DNA of 52,459 nucleotides from an uncultured Duncaniella sp. (GTDB lineage Bacteria > Bacteroidota > Bacteroidia > Bacteroidales > Muribaculaceae). Positions 44,530 through 52,459 of the stretch are shown here, one piece after another. The number at the start of each line of letters is the position of its first letter. Position 1 is the stretch's first letter. Below the pieces are notes generated by a model. The model made no database searches. It saw nothing but the letters and a program-made list of their open reading frames with translations, and was not told the DNA's origin. A program made the translations under genes and the position numbers. The stretch is taken from NCBI GenBank assembly GCA_910578615.1, contig CAJTRI010000017.1, positions 14,242 through 66,700 on the forward strand. Direction: 5' to 3'.

Positions 44530-45433
44530 TGCCTGCAAGTTTTATAAATAAATCCTCTATATCACCCTTTGCAGGGTAAATCTTCACATCAGCAAGTCCC
44601 ATGCCTGACAGAGCCATTACAGCGACATCAGCATCAAATCCGCAATCTGTGACAACATGAAGCGTCGCACCGAAAGTATAGCAGCCAATGACGCCCGGGA
44701 ATGTCCTAAGAGCATTTAAAAGAGGGTACATATCGCGAGCCGAAGCATTGTAGAGATTACCGTCCATACGTGCTTCGAGTCTTTGAGGAGTATCGATGTC
44801 AAGAATCTTCCCGCCGTCTATAAGCGCGACCATGTCACAACGCCCGGCCTCATCCATATAGGATGTGGAAACAAGGACGGTTATTCCATTTTCCTTCAAT
44901 GTGGCCAGCATCTCCCAGAACTCACTTCTCGATACAGCATCCACGCCGGTAGTCGGTTCATCAAGAAAGAGTATTTTAGGACGGTGGATCAAAGCACACC
45001 CAAGAGCGAGTTTCTGTTTCATTCCACCTGACAATTCACCAGCCCGACGGTCAGGAAATTCAGCCAGTTGTCCGAACACAGGGGCTATGAGGTCATAATT
45101 ATCCCTGACACGCACACCGAACAACGAGGCAAAGAATTCAAGGTTCTCACTTACCGTCAGGTCTGGATAGAGGGAGAATCTTTCAGGCATATAACCTATC
45201 CTGGAACGAATCTTTTTATAATCACGCACCACGTCAAGCCCCATGACTTCCGCACGTCCCTTGTCAGGTGGTAACAGCGTTGTCAATATTCTGTAAAGCG
45301 TTGTCTTGCCGGCTCCATCCGGCCCTATCAGTCCGAACATAGTCCCCTCTGACACGGAGAAGGAGACCTCGTCAAGCGCTGTCACCACTCCGTATCGTTT
45401 AGTGATGCCATGTATATCGACAGCGATACTCAT
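44522..45433 (-). CDS. ABC transporter ATPase (first of two)
   Basis: A canonical ATPase of 303 residues: Walker A GPDGAGKTT, Q-loop YMPERFSLY, signature ELSGGMKQKLALG, Walker B ILFLDEPTTGVDA. The usual switch His is replaced: the motif reads VSTSYMDEAGRCD, with Ser where His is expected. With the partner's changed signature motif this suggests that one of the two composite ATP sites is degenerate, as in many heterodimeric exporters. About 80 C-terminal residues after the ATPase core form an extra domain (GVIGCYTFGATLHVV). The start overlaps the previous stop as ATGA. Confidence 0.9.
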   Translation of the reverse strand: MSIAVDIHGITKRYGVVTALDEVSFSVSEGTMFGLIGPDGAGKTTLYRILTTLLPPDKGRAEVMGLDVVRDYKKIRSRIGYMPERFSLYPDLTVSENLEFFASLFGVRVRDNYDLIAPVFGQLAEFPDRRAGELSGGMKQKLALGCALIHRPKILFLDEPTTGVDAVSRSEFWEMLATLKENGITVLVSTSYMDEAGRCDMVALIDGGKILDIDTPQRLEARMDGNLYNASARDMYPLLNALRTFPGVIGCYTFGATLHVVTDCGFDADVAVMALSGMGLADVKIYPAKGDIEDLFIKLAGNG

Positions 45434-46317
45434 AGACGTACCTCGCCATACTGGCCGAGTTTCAGACGGCCGTCATTCTTCACGGATATCTTCACTGCAT
45501 ACACAAGATTGGCCCGCGAGTCATCTGTCTGTATTGATTTCGGCGTAAATTCACTCTGATCCGCAATCCATGTTATCCGTCCGGGATATTCAAACTGCCG
45601 GTCTCCACCGAAATCGGCTATCACTGTGACCTCCTGACCTATCCTGATATCCGCAAGTTGTGAGGCCGTGAAATAACTCCGCAGATAGATATTATCAAGG
45701 TCAGCAATCTTGAACAACGGACGTCCGGGCGTGGCAAACTCACCAGCTTCGGCATATTTAAGCAACACAGTGCCTGTAATAGGTGACTTGATGAAGCTTC
45801 TGGCAATCTGTTCACAAACCTGATCCATCTTATATCGTATGGCCGAGACATTCTCTCGTATCGCCCCACGGCTGTTGCCAAGAGTTGACATAAGCCCTTC
45901 AAGCTGTCCCCTAAGTACCCGCAACCTCCCATCGGCATCATCGCTCTGCTTCTGTGTGGCGGCACCGTCAACGAGAAGACGGTCTATACGGTCACATTCG
46001 TTTTTCTGATGTTCTATCTGTGATCTCAGTGAGGCTGCCTGGGCCGCTATGTCAGGTGCTGACTGTCCGGCCGACAACTGGCTGCTGTGGAGTTCCTTAT
46101 ATTGGAGTACAAGAAGGGCTGTATCTATGACCCCTACCTGCCGGCCACGTATGACGCTATCCCCCTCGGCTATATCAAGTGACAGTATTTTCCCGCTTGT
46201 CTCAGAGGAAACAGTGACAGTGGTGGCTTCAAAGATACCTGTGGCATCATACTTTTTATTATCCTGACACGACGCCAGCGTCATTGCGACAATAGTTAAC
46301 AGGGCAAAATATTTCAT
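45430..46317 (-). CDS. HlyD-family periplasmic adaptor lipoprotein of the efflux pump
   Basis: The signal ends in a lipobox (MTLASCQDNKK), so the 295-residue protein should be anchored by lipid at Cys17 rather than by an N-terminal helix. A short beta-barrel/lipoyl half (VSSETSGKILSLDIAEGDSVIRGRQVGVID), a coiled-coil hairpin at about 75-165 and the returning lipoyl half (IKSPITGTVLLKYAEAGEFATPGRPLFKIAD) follow the YbhG/HlyD plan. It would bridge the inner-membrane ABC pump and the TolC-like channel. Start overlaps the previous stop as ATGA. Confidence 0.9.
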   Translation of the reverse strand: MKYFALLTIVAMTLASCQDNKKYDATGIFEATTVTVSSETSGKILSLDIAEGDSVIRGRQVGVIDTALLVLQYKELHSSQLSAGQSAPDIAAQAASLRSQIEHQKNECDRIDRLLVDGAATQKQSDDADGRLRVLRGQLEGLMSTLGNSRGAIRENVSAIRYKMDQVCEQIARSFIKSPITGTVLLKYAEAGEFATPGRPLFKIADLDNIYLRSYFTASQLADIRIGQEVTVIADFGGDRQFEYPGRITWIADQSEFTPKSIQTDDSRANLVYAVKISVKNDGRLKLGQYGEVRL

Positions 46318-47600
46318 CGGTTCAAGGTATATTTGAGTTGGTAGATACTTTGTAGATGTTCTATTTCGTGATATATGGCCATGAGACGCGCACGGTTCTC
46401 ATCTGTTATCTTAGTCAGAAGCGTGGTGACATCTATCACACCGTTTTCGAGTTGGGATTCAGCGGCCTTTCTTACGCTGGCTCTAAGCTCAACGATACGT
46501 CCGTCCTCCGTCATGATGTCCGACAATTCCTTTATCCTGTCTTTCTGGGACTGAGCCAGAATGGAAGTGTTGAACAAGAACACCTCTCTGTCCGCGACAA
46601 TACCCTCAGATTGAAACCGGAGTCTGCGTTCGCTGTTCTTCTTGGTATAAAACGAACCGATGTTCCATGTGACCTTTATTCCGGCAAGAAAGTTGAATGA
46701 CGGTTCACGGTTCATCATACTACTGAAATAATCAAAGCCGGGATATCCGTAAAAACCTTGTGCGAACAATCCGATTCTTGGCATCGTGCCGGCCTTTATG
46801 ACACTATTCTTTGCGTCATTCTCCAGAAATCGTGCCTCATAAAGCCTTAGTTCAGGACGGTCAATAGACATAACAGAAGGCATCCGTCCCTCCGGCCTAA
46901 CCAGCCTGTCACCCGAAATATCCATGCCTACAAATATACCAAGCATCCTCCGACAACTCATCGCATTGCTTTCTGCCTGAATGGTCTTCTGTATGGAGGA
47001 AAGATACTCTGCCTCCACCATATCCACATCGCTCTGCATGGCAGTGCCGTTAGCCTTCATCGAACGAAGTTTCCTAAGATTACTTTCCAGCAATTCACTC
47101 ATAATCCTTGTCAGTCTGACCTGCTCGTCCATCAGCAAGATGCTGAAAAAAAGATTCTCAACCCTCTCTCTTACAGCATACATCCGAACATCGAGTTCAG
47201 ACCGACGCTCATCGGTCTGCATTCTCACCATTTTCCGACTCGACTTCGATTGGCCGCCGTCCCATAAGGTCTGAGTGATATCCGCACCGGCCTTGTATTG
47301 CACCCGGCCAAGTCCCGTAAAATCCATACCGCTATCGGCCATCATGTCTGAAAGCGGATCGGGGAACGATGGCACCACATTCTGCACTGTCCCCTGTCCG
47401 TAGACTGTAATCTGCGGAAGCCATCCCTTGTCTATATCGAAAAGATTTATCTCACGTGTACGGTCAAGAAGCTCATACCTGCTTACCAGCGGATAATTTT
47501 CCTGAGCAAGAACCACACACTGCTCCAACGTCAGCTGGGCCGCCAATACCTGACCGCATAACGACAAAAACGCCGACAATAATATCCGTTTGACCATCAT
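46314..47600 (-). CDS. TolC-family outer-membrane efflux channel
   Basis: The 428-residue protein has a signal peptide (MMVKRILLSAFLSLCGQVLA) and the TolC start LTLEQCVVLAQENYPLVSRYELL. Two long helical repeats hold Glu/Leu/Ala-rich coiled coil (for example VENLFFSILLMDEQVRLTRIMSELLESNLRKLRSMKANG split by short loops) and the typical second-repeat ending IELRASVRKAAESQLENGVIDVTTLLTKITDENRAR-like segment near residues 360-400. It would form the exit duct of the pump. It starts 8 bases after the TetR gene and ends in an ATGA overlap with the adaptor. Confidence 0.9.
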   Translation of the reverse strand: MMVKRILLSAFLSLCGQVLAAQLTLEQCVVLAQENYPLVSRYELLDRTREINLFDIDKGWLPQITVYGQGTVQNVVPSFPDPLSDMMADSGMDFTGLGRVQYKAGADITQTLWDGGQSKSSRKMVRMQTDERRSELDVRMYAVRERVENLFFSILLMDEQVRLTRIMSELLESNLRKLRSMKANGTAMQSDVDMVEAEYLSSIQKTIQAESNAMSCRRMLGIFVGMDISGDRLVRPEGRMPSVMSIDRPELRLYEARFLENDAKNSVIKAGTMPRIGLFAQGFYGYPGFDYFSSMMNREPSFNFLAGIKVTWNIGSFYTKKNSERRLRFQSEGIVADREVFLFNTSILAQSQKDRIKELSDIMTEDGRIVELRASVRKAAESQLENGVIDVTTLLTKITDENRARLMAIYHEIEHLQSIYQLKYTLNR

Positions 47601-47608
47601 ACCGTATT

Positions 47609-48244
47609 TTAATCAGCCAATCTGAGTTTTCCAAGTATTGTCCTGACATTCTCACTCCTGCGTAATCTCAGAAACGTCTCATAATCATCAAAAAGGCTAC
47701 CGGCCATCCCTCTGACTATCGGAGCGGCGACAAAGGAGAATATGTTGAGGGAGACGATGTCAACCAACAACATCCGGGCATCAACCGACTCACAGTCATT
47801 CTCGGCAGCCAGCATGTCTATTTCTTCCTGAATACCTGCCAATAAGACATAGGCTTTCTTCAACAGACCGTTGCGAATAAGTTCGATACGTTTCGGATGT
47901 TCGGCCAGTTCGTTAATTATAAACCTCGGAAGATCCGGATTAGCGACAAGGAAATCAAAATGATTCTCTATTCCTTGCCGAATCCTGTCTTTCAACGGTA
48001 GTCCCGGCTTGTTTATAGCACCAAGCAGGAGTTCGCCAAGCTTGTCCATCTTGCCTGCCACAATCTTGTCAAAAAGCCTCTCCTTGGTACGGAAATAATA
48101 ATGAAGCATGGCATGGGTTACTCCGGCAGCCTCGGCAATGACCGAGGTTCTCGCCCCCGAATAGCCCTTTTCAAGAAACTCTTTCTCAGCAGCCCGGAGT
48201 ATCAGTGTCTCTGTATCAGACGGCCTGTTAAAATCTTCCATCAT
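47609..48244 (-). CDS. TetR/AcrR-family regulator of the efflux operon
   Basis: The N-terminal 60 residues form the TetR helix-turn-helix (ILRAAEKEFLEKGYSGARTSVIAEAAGVTHAMLHYYFRTKERLF, in segments); the remaining 150 residues are a helical ligand-binding and dimer domain. It is the first gene of the operon it probably represses. A palindrome, taacaa-tt-ttgtta, overlaps the predicted transcription start just upstream. The ligand is not predictable; drugs or bile-type compounds are common for such pumps in gut bacteria, but this is a guess. Confidence 0.9.
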   Translation of the reverse strand: MMEDFNRPSDTETLILRAAEKEFLEKGYSGARTSVIAEAAGVTHAMLHYYFRTKERLFDKIVAGKMDKLGELLLGAINKPGLPLKDRIRQGIENHFDFLVANPDLPRFIINELAEHPKRIELIRNGLLKKAYVLLAGIQEEIDMLAAENDCESVDARMLLVDIVSLNIFSFVAAPIVRGMAGSLFDDYETFLRLRRSENVRTILGKLRLAD

Positions 48245-48272
48245 ACTTACTCTGCGGTTTAACTATCTTGAT

Positions 48273-48286
48273 TAACAATTTTGTTA
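48273..48286 (-). promoter_or_regulatory. Putative TetR operator
   Basis: The palindrome taacaa-tt-ttgtta covers the predicted transcription start (near 48283), 4 bases downstream of the -7 box. That position suits repression by the TetR protein encoded next. Confidence 0.4.
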
Positions 48287-48289
48287 GCG

Positions 48290-48321
48290 CAAAGGTATGA
48301 TATATCTCCTTATATTCCAAA
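48290..48321 (-). promoter_or_regulatory. Promoter of the TetR-efflux operon
   Basis: On the minus strand TTTG (48318-48321) and TACCTTTG (48290-48297) are 20 bases apart, a textbook Bacteroidetes -33/-7 promoter. Confidence 0.7.
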
Positions 48322-48347
48322 CATTTTCAAAAATTAATATTTCCGCC

Positions 48348-49487
48348 TCAGCACGGAACAGGCATCGATGTCACAACAAGCAGTCTGTCACCAGACACCG
48401 TCGTTATTCCGTGAACCATACGGTCACCACCCTCCTTCACCCTGAGTTTTGCGGCAAGAGCAGGAGCCGGGAGAGGGAAATTACGCACGGCCACATTAAT
48501 AATGCCGTAGCGCGAGGCAAACGACTTTATGGCAGTCTTGCCAAACGGCAAGACCTCCTCTATCAGCATCCTCTCTCCCGGAAAGCCACGCTGATCTGTC
48601 GGTGAGACAAATAGATGGGTATTGGGAGCAACTTTTGCCACACCTTCTATATGACCGAGAGCGCCGAGAGAGGCGGACTTCATAACGGCTGGATATGGTT
48701 CCAGCAAATACTCACCCTTCTCTGGAACCGCATATACAACGGACGGCACAGCCCCCCCTCGTTTGAATGTCAATCTACCGTGACCGACGGTGACACACTC
48801 TACCAACTCGTCGTCACCAGACGGCATCCGGCTTATGACAAGCACCACCTCCTTGCATTCCTTTACAGTACCTATGACAATTATCCTGCATCTCTCAACT
48901 CCAAGTTCCGCCATAGCCCGCGAGATATCGGCCATAGGCGACATCTTGACAATGAGACGGTCACAACGTGACAGCAGCATATCCCTGCATACCGTTATAT
49001 CCGGCATACACTCAGATAGAGCGAAATGACGCCCGGAAGAGTCCCGGCGTGCCGGATCTACGAATATCACATCAAACCGTCTTCCACATTTACTAATCCA
49101 CTCGACGCTATCGGCATTGACAATCTCCAGATTACCAAGACCGAGCACTTCCGCATTATGACAGGCTGTCTCGAAAGTATGTCTGTCAAGTTCTACCGAT
49201 GTCACAGAAGCCCCCATTCGCGCCATGGCAAATGTGTCTATCCCAAGTCCGCAAGTCATGTCAAGCACGCTTTCGCCATCAGCCACAAGCGAGGCATGAA
49301 CCTCGGCCACCGCCTCAGAAGTAGACATCTCGGCCACTGCGATCGAAGGAAACACAAACCCCTCCCGCAAGACCAGCGAAGGCAGCTTGCGCGCGCACTT
49401 ATCCCGACACTCCATTTGGAGAATCTCGTCAAGCTTTGCTCGATCTCCGTGATGTTTAAGACGGAGGGCTGGATAATCTACCGGCAT
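48348..49487 (-). CDS. Class I SAM-dependent methyltransferase with THUMP-like domain
   Basis: The 379-residue protein has an N-terminal helical part, a Rossmann methyltransferase core and a C-terminal THUMP-like domain. Motif I is VLDMTCGLGIDTFAMA at about 95-110, motif II VTSVELDR, and motif IV reads IFVDPARR. The C-terminal part (from about 300, NTHLFVSPTDQRGFPGERM) is the THUMP-like region found in a conserved Bacteroidetes family. The family is thought to act on RNA, but I know of no settled substrate. It follows tsaB by 5 bases, so the two are probably co-transcribed, which fits a role in tRNA or rRNA modification without proving it. Confidence 0.8.
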   Translation of the reverse strand: MPVDYPALRLKHHGDRAKLDEILQMECRDKCARKLPSLVLREGFVFPSIAVAEMSTSEAVAEVHASLVADGESVLDMTCGLGIDTFAMARMGASVTSVELDRHTFETACHNAEVLGLGNLEIVNADSVEWISKCGRRFDVIFVDPARRDSSGRHFALSECMPDITVCRDMLLSRCDRLIVKMSPMADISRAMAELGVERCRIIVIGTVKECKEVVLVISRMPSGDDELVECVTVGHGRLTFKRGGAVPSVVYAVPEKGEYLLEPYPAVMKSASLGALGHIEGVAKVAPNTHLFVSPTDQRGFPGERMLIEEVLPFGKTAIKSFASRYGIINVAVRNFPLPAPALAAKLRVKEGGDRMVHGITTVSGDRLLVVTSMPVPC

Positions 49488-49492
49488 AGCTC

Positions 49493-50194
49493 TCAGCCCA
49501 ACACTTTCTCCCGAGGCTTCGTGGCCTGGAAATCCTTTATATAATTAGGTGTGGAATATGCCGTGTCGACAAAGTCGCGGGCAGCATATGCCTTCTCGGC
49601 AAGAGCGATCATATCGATTGCCAGAGGTCGGATATCAGGAACAAAACGGGCGTTAGGCGCCTTAATCACATCACGAGCCTTGTCACTGCCGTCTCCGAAG
49701 AAAAGGACAGGACGCCCTGTGGACAGAATCCCGGCATAACTACCGTCATCAAGAATGAGCGGCTGCTGTGGCATCAGAGGTTCCAAGGCAAAGTCATACG
49801 CCCCCGTATAAACCTCCATCCTTCTCGCGTCAACCATAGGTACAAAAATCTCATCCCCGGTAAAATCAGGGAGAGTGAACATCACCTGACAGCATAAAAG
49901 CCTGAGGGTATCTATACCTATAAGAGGGACATCAAGCGCATAGGCCAGCCCTTTTGCCTCGGACAGCCCGATGCGAAGTCCCGTATAGCTGCCAGGCCCC
50001 ATCGACACCGCCACAGCCTCTATCTTCAACTCCTTGCCGGCAGCGAAGTCAAGACAATATTTTATATAGTCGCTCAACAACGAAGCCTGGGCACGGCCAT
50101 CAAGCTCCTCCTGATGGGCCAGCACCATCCCCTCGGCCGTCAGAGCCACCGAACAGGGCGCCGCAGAGGTTTCAATGTTTAATATCACTGCCAT
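49493..50194 (-). CDS. tsaB: tRNA threonylcarbamoyladenosine biosynthesis protein TsaB
   Basis: The 233 residues show the N-terminal ASKHA fold ILNIETSAAPCSVAL, the family motif SMGPGSYTGLRIGLSEAKGLAYAL near residue 70 (in two adjoining parts), and VPMVDARRMEVYTGAYD. TsaB is the scaffold that joins TsaD and TsaE to make the t6A modification at position 37 of ANN-decoding tRNAs, in the cytoplasm. It is expected in nearly every bacterium. It is transcribed away from gdhA and heads a two-gene unit with the THUMP-like methyltransferase. Confidence 0.95.
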   Translation of the reverse strand: MAVILNIETSAAPCSVALTAEGMVLAHQEELDGRAQASLLSDYIKYCLDFAAGKELKIEAVAVSMGPGSYTGLRIGLSEAKGLAYALDVPLIGIDTLRLLCCQVMFTLPDFTGDEIFVPMVDARRMEVYTGAYDFALEPLMPQQPLILDDGSYAGILSTGRPVLFFGDGSDKARDVIKAPNARFVPDIRPLAIDMIALAEKAYAARDFVDTAYSTPNYIKDFQATKPREKVLG

Positions 50195-50214
50195 AGAACA
50201 TATTATTTATGTCG

Positions 50215-50222
50215 CAAAATTA
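50215..50222 (-). promoter_or_regulatory. -7 box of tsaB
   Basis: TAATTTTG on the minus strand with a CTTG 20 bases upstream (50243-50246); transcription would start near 50208, leaving a leader of about 14 bases. Confidence 0.5.
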
Positions 50223-50271
50223 AATAAAAAAATTTTCTCAGACAAGCGTTACACAATTCAGATTTAAGTGC

Positions 50272-50279
50272 TATATTTG
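50272..50279 (+). promoter_or_regulatory. -7 box of the glutamate dehydrogenase gene
   Basis: TATATTTG on the plus strand; transcription would start near 50286, about 50 bases before the ATG. The -33 region is weak. Confidence 0.5.
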
Positions 50280-50337
50280 CATCGTTAACCAAATAACACT
50301 TCTATAACCGAAACACATTTTTTAAATATTCTGAATC

Positions 50338-51675
50338 ATGGATATTAACAGTATCCTCAACTCACTTGAGGCAAAACACCCCGGAGAAAAGGAATATCTC
50401 CAGGCCGTAAAGGAAGTCTTGATATGCGTAGAAGATGTCTACAACCAGCATCCTGAATTCGAAAAGGCAAAAATCATGGAACGCATGGTCGAGCCTGACC
50501 GTATCGTGACATTCCGCGTCACATGGGTTGACGACCGTGGCGAAGTGCAGAACAATATCGGCTACCGCGTCCAGTTCAACAACGCCATAGGCCCCTACAA
50601 AGGCGGCATACGTTTCCACGCGTCCGTAAACCTCTCCATCCTCAAGTTCCTCGGATTCGAACAGACTTTCAAAAACGCACTCACCACCCTTCCCATGGGA
50701 GGTGCCAAAGGCGGCAGCGACTTCTCGCCAAGAGGTAAGAGCGAGGCTGAGATCATGCGTTTCTGCCAGGCCTTTATACTCGGATTGTGGAAGAACCTCG
50801 GGCCTGACCGCGACGTGCCGGCAGGAGATATAGGCGTAGGCGGTCGCGAGGTAGGATACATGTACGGCATGTACAAAAAGCTGGTCAACGAATGCACAGG
50901 CACATTCACCGGCAAGGGCCTTGACTTCGGCGGATCGCTCATTCGTCCCGAGGCCACCGGATTCGGCGCCCTCTACTTCGTGCAGAGCATGCTTGCCGAG
51001 AAGAATGACACCATCGCAGGCAAGACCGTTGCCATCTCAGGTTTCGGCAACGTGGCATGGGGTGCGGCGTTGAAAGCCACCGAACTCGGAGCAAAGGTAG
51101 TCACAATCTCAGGCCCAGACGGTTATATCTATGACCCCACCGGCATCTCGGGAGATAAGATTGACTATATGCTCTATCTCCGTGCCACAGGAGAAGACAT
51201 CGTGGCCCCGTATGCCGAACGCTACCCGGAAGCCACATTCTTCCCCGGACGCAAGCCTTGGGAGCAGAAAGTGGACATCGCCCTGCCGTGCGCTACCCAG
51301 AACGAGGTGAACGGTGAGGATGCCGCCACGCTCGTAGCCAACGGCGTAGAACTCGTAGCCGAAGTATCCAACATGGGCTGTACACCCGAAGCCATCGATA
51401 CATTTATAGCGTCACGCACCACTTATGCCCCGGGCAAGGCCGTAAACGCAGGCGGTGTGGCAACTTCCGGCCTCGAAATGAGCCAGAACGCCGAACACCT
51501 GCAATGGAGCGCCGAAGAGGTCGACAGACGCCTCCACGAAATCATGCGCAACATCCACACGCAGTGCGTAAAACACGGCACAGAACCTGACGGTTTCATC
51601 AACTACATGAAGGGCGCCAACATCGCCGGATTCATGAAAGTGGCAAACGCAATGATCGGACAGGGCATCATCTGA
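50338..51675 (+). CDS. gdhA: Glutamate dehydrogenase (hexameric, probably NADP-dependent)
   Basis: At 445 residues this is the size of bacterial hexameric glutamate dehydrogenase, with no signal peptide. The substrate domain holds GYRVQFNNAIGPYKGGIRFH, PMGGAKGGSDF with the catalytic lysine, and VPAGDIGVGGREVGYMYG. The Rossmann domain begins at VAISGFGNVAWGAALKATELGAK near residue 235, and AGGVATSGLEMSQN is near 380. The enzyme joins ammonia to 2-oxoglutarate, the main ammonia assimilation route in Bacteroidales. Coenzyme preference is inferred from similarity to NADP enzymes, not from a single residue. It is a single-gene unit with its own promoter and a strong terminator. Confidence 0.95.
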   Translation: MDINSILNSLEAKHPGEKEYLQAVKEVLICVEDVYNQHPEFEKAKIMERMVEPDRIVTFRVTWVDDRGEVQNNIGYRVQFNNAIGPYKGGIRFHASVNLSILKFLGFEQTFKNALTTLPMGGAKGGSDFSPRGKSEAEIMRFCQAFILGLWKNLGPDRDVPAGDIGVGGREVGYMYGMYKKLVNECTGTFTGKGLDFGGSLIRPEATGFGALYFVQSMLAEKNDTIAGKTVAISGFGNVAWGAALKATELGAKVVTISGPDGYIYDPTGISGDKIDYMLYLRATGEDIVAPYAERYPEATFFPGRKPWEQKVDIALPCATQNEVNGEDAATLVANGVELVAEVSNMGCTPEAIDTFIASRTTYAPGKAVNAGGVATSGLEMSQNAEHLQWSAEEVDRRLHEIMRNIHTQCVKHGTEPDGFINYMKGANIAGFMKVANAMIGQGII

Positions 51676-51703
51676 TCCTGCCGAAACATAAAGATCCCAC
51701 ATC

Positions 51704-51752
51704 GGTCGCGGGAGCGGGGAGACAGCCTCTCCCCTCCCCCGTGACCTTTTTT
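51704..51752 (+). terminator. Intrinsic terminator of gdhA
   Basis: A long GC-rich hairpin (ggtcgcgggagcggggaga at 51704-51722 with tctcccctcccccgtgacc at 51728-51746, two mismatches and a G-U pair) is followed by six T, 28 bases past the gdhA stop. Confidence 0.85.
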
Positions 51753-51765
51753 ATATCACACCACA

Positions 51766-52459
51766 ATGACTATCCTCTACTTCACCACCACAGGCAACTC
51801 ACTTGCCGTCGCAAAACAAATAGGAGGACGCCTCGTAAGTATTCCGCAGGCGATACGAAACAACGAACACACATTTGCTGACTGCGAAGCCATAGGAATA
51901 GTGTCACCTGTCTATTTCGGACATCTCCCACTCCCGGTCGGTAAGTTTCTCGACAATGCCAAAATTGATTCTCCTTACATATTCTGCATCCTGACATGCG
52001 GATCCACACCGGCCACGGCGCCATCGCAGGTACAGGACATCAGAAACATACGATGGGACTACATCCGATCGATTGAGATGGTGGACAACTATTTCCCGAT
52101 GTTTGACGTAGGGAAACAAATCGAACTCGTGCCACGAAAACATATATCCGAAAACATTTACAGAATAATAACCGACATCCGTTCGCGCAGACACCACATG
52201 GAAGTCCCAGACCTCTACGGAAGGATCGCCAGCCTATATATGAACATATTCCCGCTATCGCCTAATGCATATAAACGGTTTTACACAAGACAAGACAGAT
52301 GTAACAACTGCGGAATATGCAGTCACGTGTGCCCGATAGCCAACATAACCATGACAACCATAGGGCCGGAAATCGGAGCCGACTGCCTTACCTGTGGTTC
52401 CTGCTACCATAACTGCCCTCGCCAAGCAATAAGATATCGTGGTGAGAAAAGCAAAATTT
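51766..52459 (+). CDS. Flavodoxin-ferredoxin fusion protein, EFR1 family (partial, C-terminus missing)
   Basis: The gene continues past the right edge; about 231 residues are visible. The first 170 or so form a flavodoxin-like domain (MTILYFTTTGNSLAVAKQIG binding FMN phosphate; GIVSPVYFGHLP). A ferredoxin domain with two 4Fe-4S motifs follows: CNNCGICSHVCP and CLTCGSCYHNCP. EFR1-type proteins are believed to shuttle electrons in the cytoplasm of anaerobes; partners are not known. The start at 51766 lies shortly after the gdhA terminator, and I see no clear promoter, which may overlap the terminator region. Confidence 0.88.
   Translation, partial: MTILYFTTTGNSLAVAKQIGGRLVSIPQAIRNNEHTFADCEAIGIVSPVYFGHLPLPVGKFLDNAKIDSPYIFCILTCGSTPATAPSQVQDIRNIRWDYIRSIEMVDNYFPMFDVGKQIELVPRKHISENIYRIITDIRSRRHHMEVPDLYGRIASLYMNIFPLSPNAYKRFYTRQDRCNNCGICSHVCPIANITMTTIGPEIGADCLTCGSCYHNCPRQAIRYRGEKSKI

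Noticed and set aside
1..52459. CRISPR arrays, tRNA or rRNA genes, insertion sequences or phage genes
   Set aside because: No regularly spaced repeats, no cloverleaf or rRNA-like segments, and no transposase, integrase or phage protein were seen on either strand.

Overview
The window looks like a chromosomal segment of a gut Bacteroidales bacterium. The clues are a SusC/SusD pair, a hybrid two-component regulator, lipoproteins with acidic residues just after the lipid-carrying Cys, promoters with the Bacteroidetes -7 box TAnnTTTG, and no strong Shine-Dalgarno sequences. One secreted protein ends in a C-terminal domain of the kind common in Muribaculaceae and Prevotellaceae, so one of those families is the best guess; no marker gene settles it.

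Region 1 (1-769) is the start of an ABC-F ATPase, cut by the window edge. Region 2 (1048-41266) is one large polysaccharide utilization locus of about 40 kb. Its core is SusC, SusD, a surface glycan-binding lipoprotein, a BACON-GH5 endoglucanase lipoprotein and a GH31 (19315 down to 8958). That gene order and domain content resemble the known xyloglucan loci of Bacteroides. After the core come a secreted protein of unknown function (7807-8745), GH51, GH127/146 and a GH43. Upstream lies a tight seven-gene operon (34041 down to 19494): GH43, GH2, GH42, GH97, GH2, GH29 and an SGNH/SASA acetylesterase. A divergent hybrid two-component system (34324-38403) sits next to it, followed by a convergent GH97-esterase pair (41266 down to 38461).

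Together the enzymes could cut a xyloglucan backbone at the surface, import the oligosaccharides and strip xylose, galactose, fucose, alpha- and beta-arabinofuranose and acetyl groups in the periplasm. No GH3 or GH9 is present. The substrate is inferred, not shown. The susC promoter and the promoter of the seven-gene operon share an almost identical 19-bp element at the same distance from their -7 boxes, a good candidate for the regulator's binding site.

Region 3 (41616-48244) is a TetR-controlled efflux operon: TetR, TolC-like, HlyD-like lipoprotein, two ABC ATPases and two ABC-2 permeases, mostly with ATGA overlaps. Region 4 (48348-52459) is housekeeping: a THUMP-like methyltransferase, tsaB, a glutamate dehydrogenase and a partial flavodoxin-ferredoxin (EFR1-type) protein. 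I saw no tRNA, rRNA, CRISPR array or insertion sequence.
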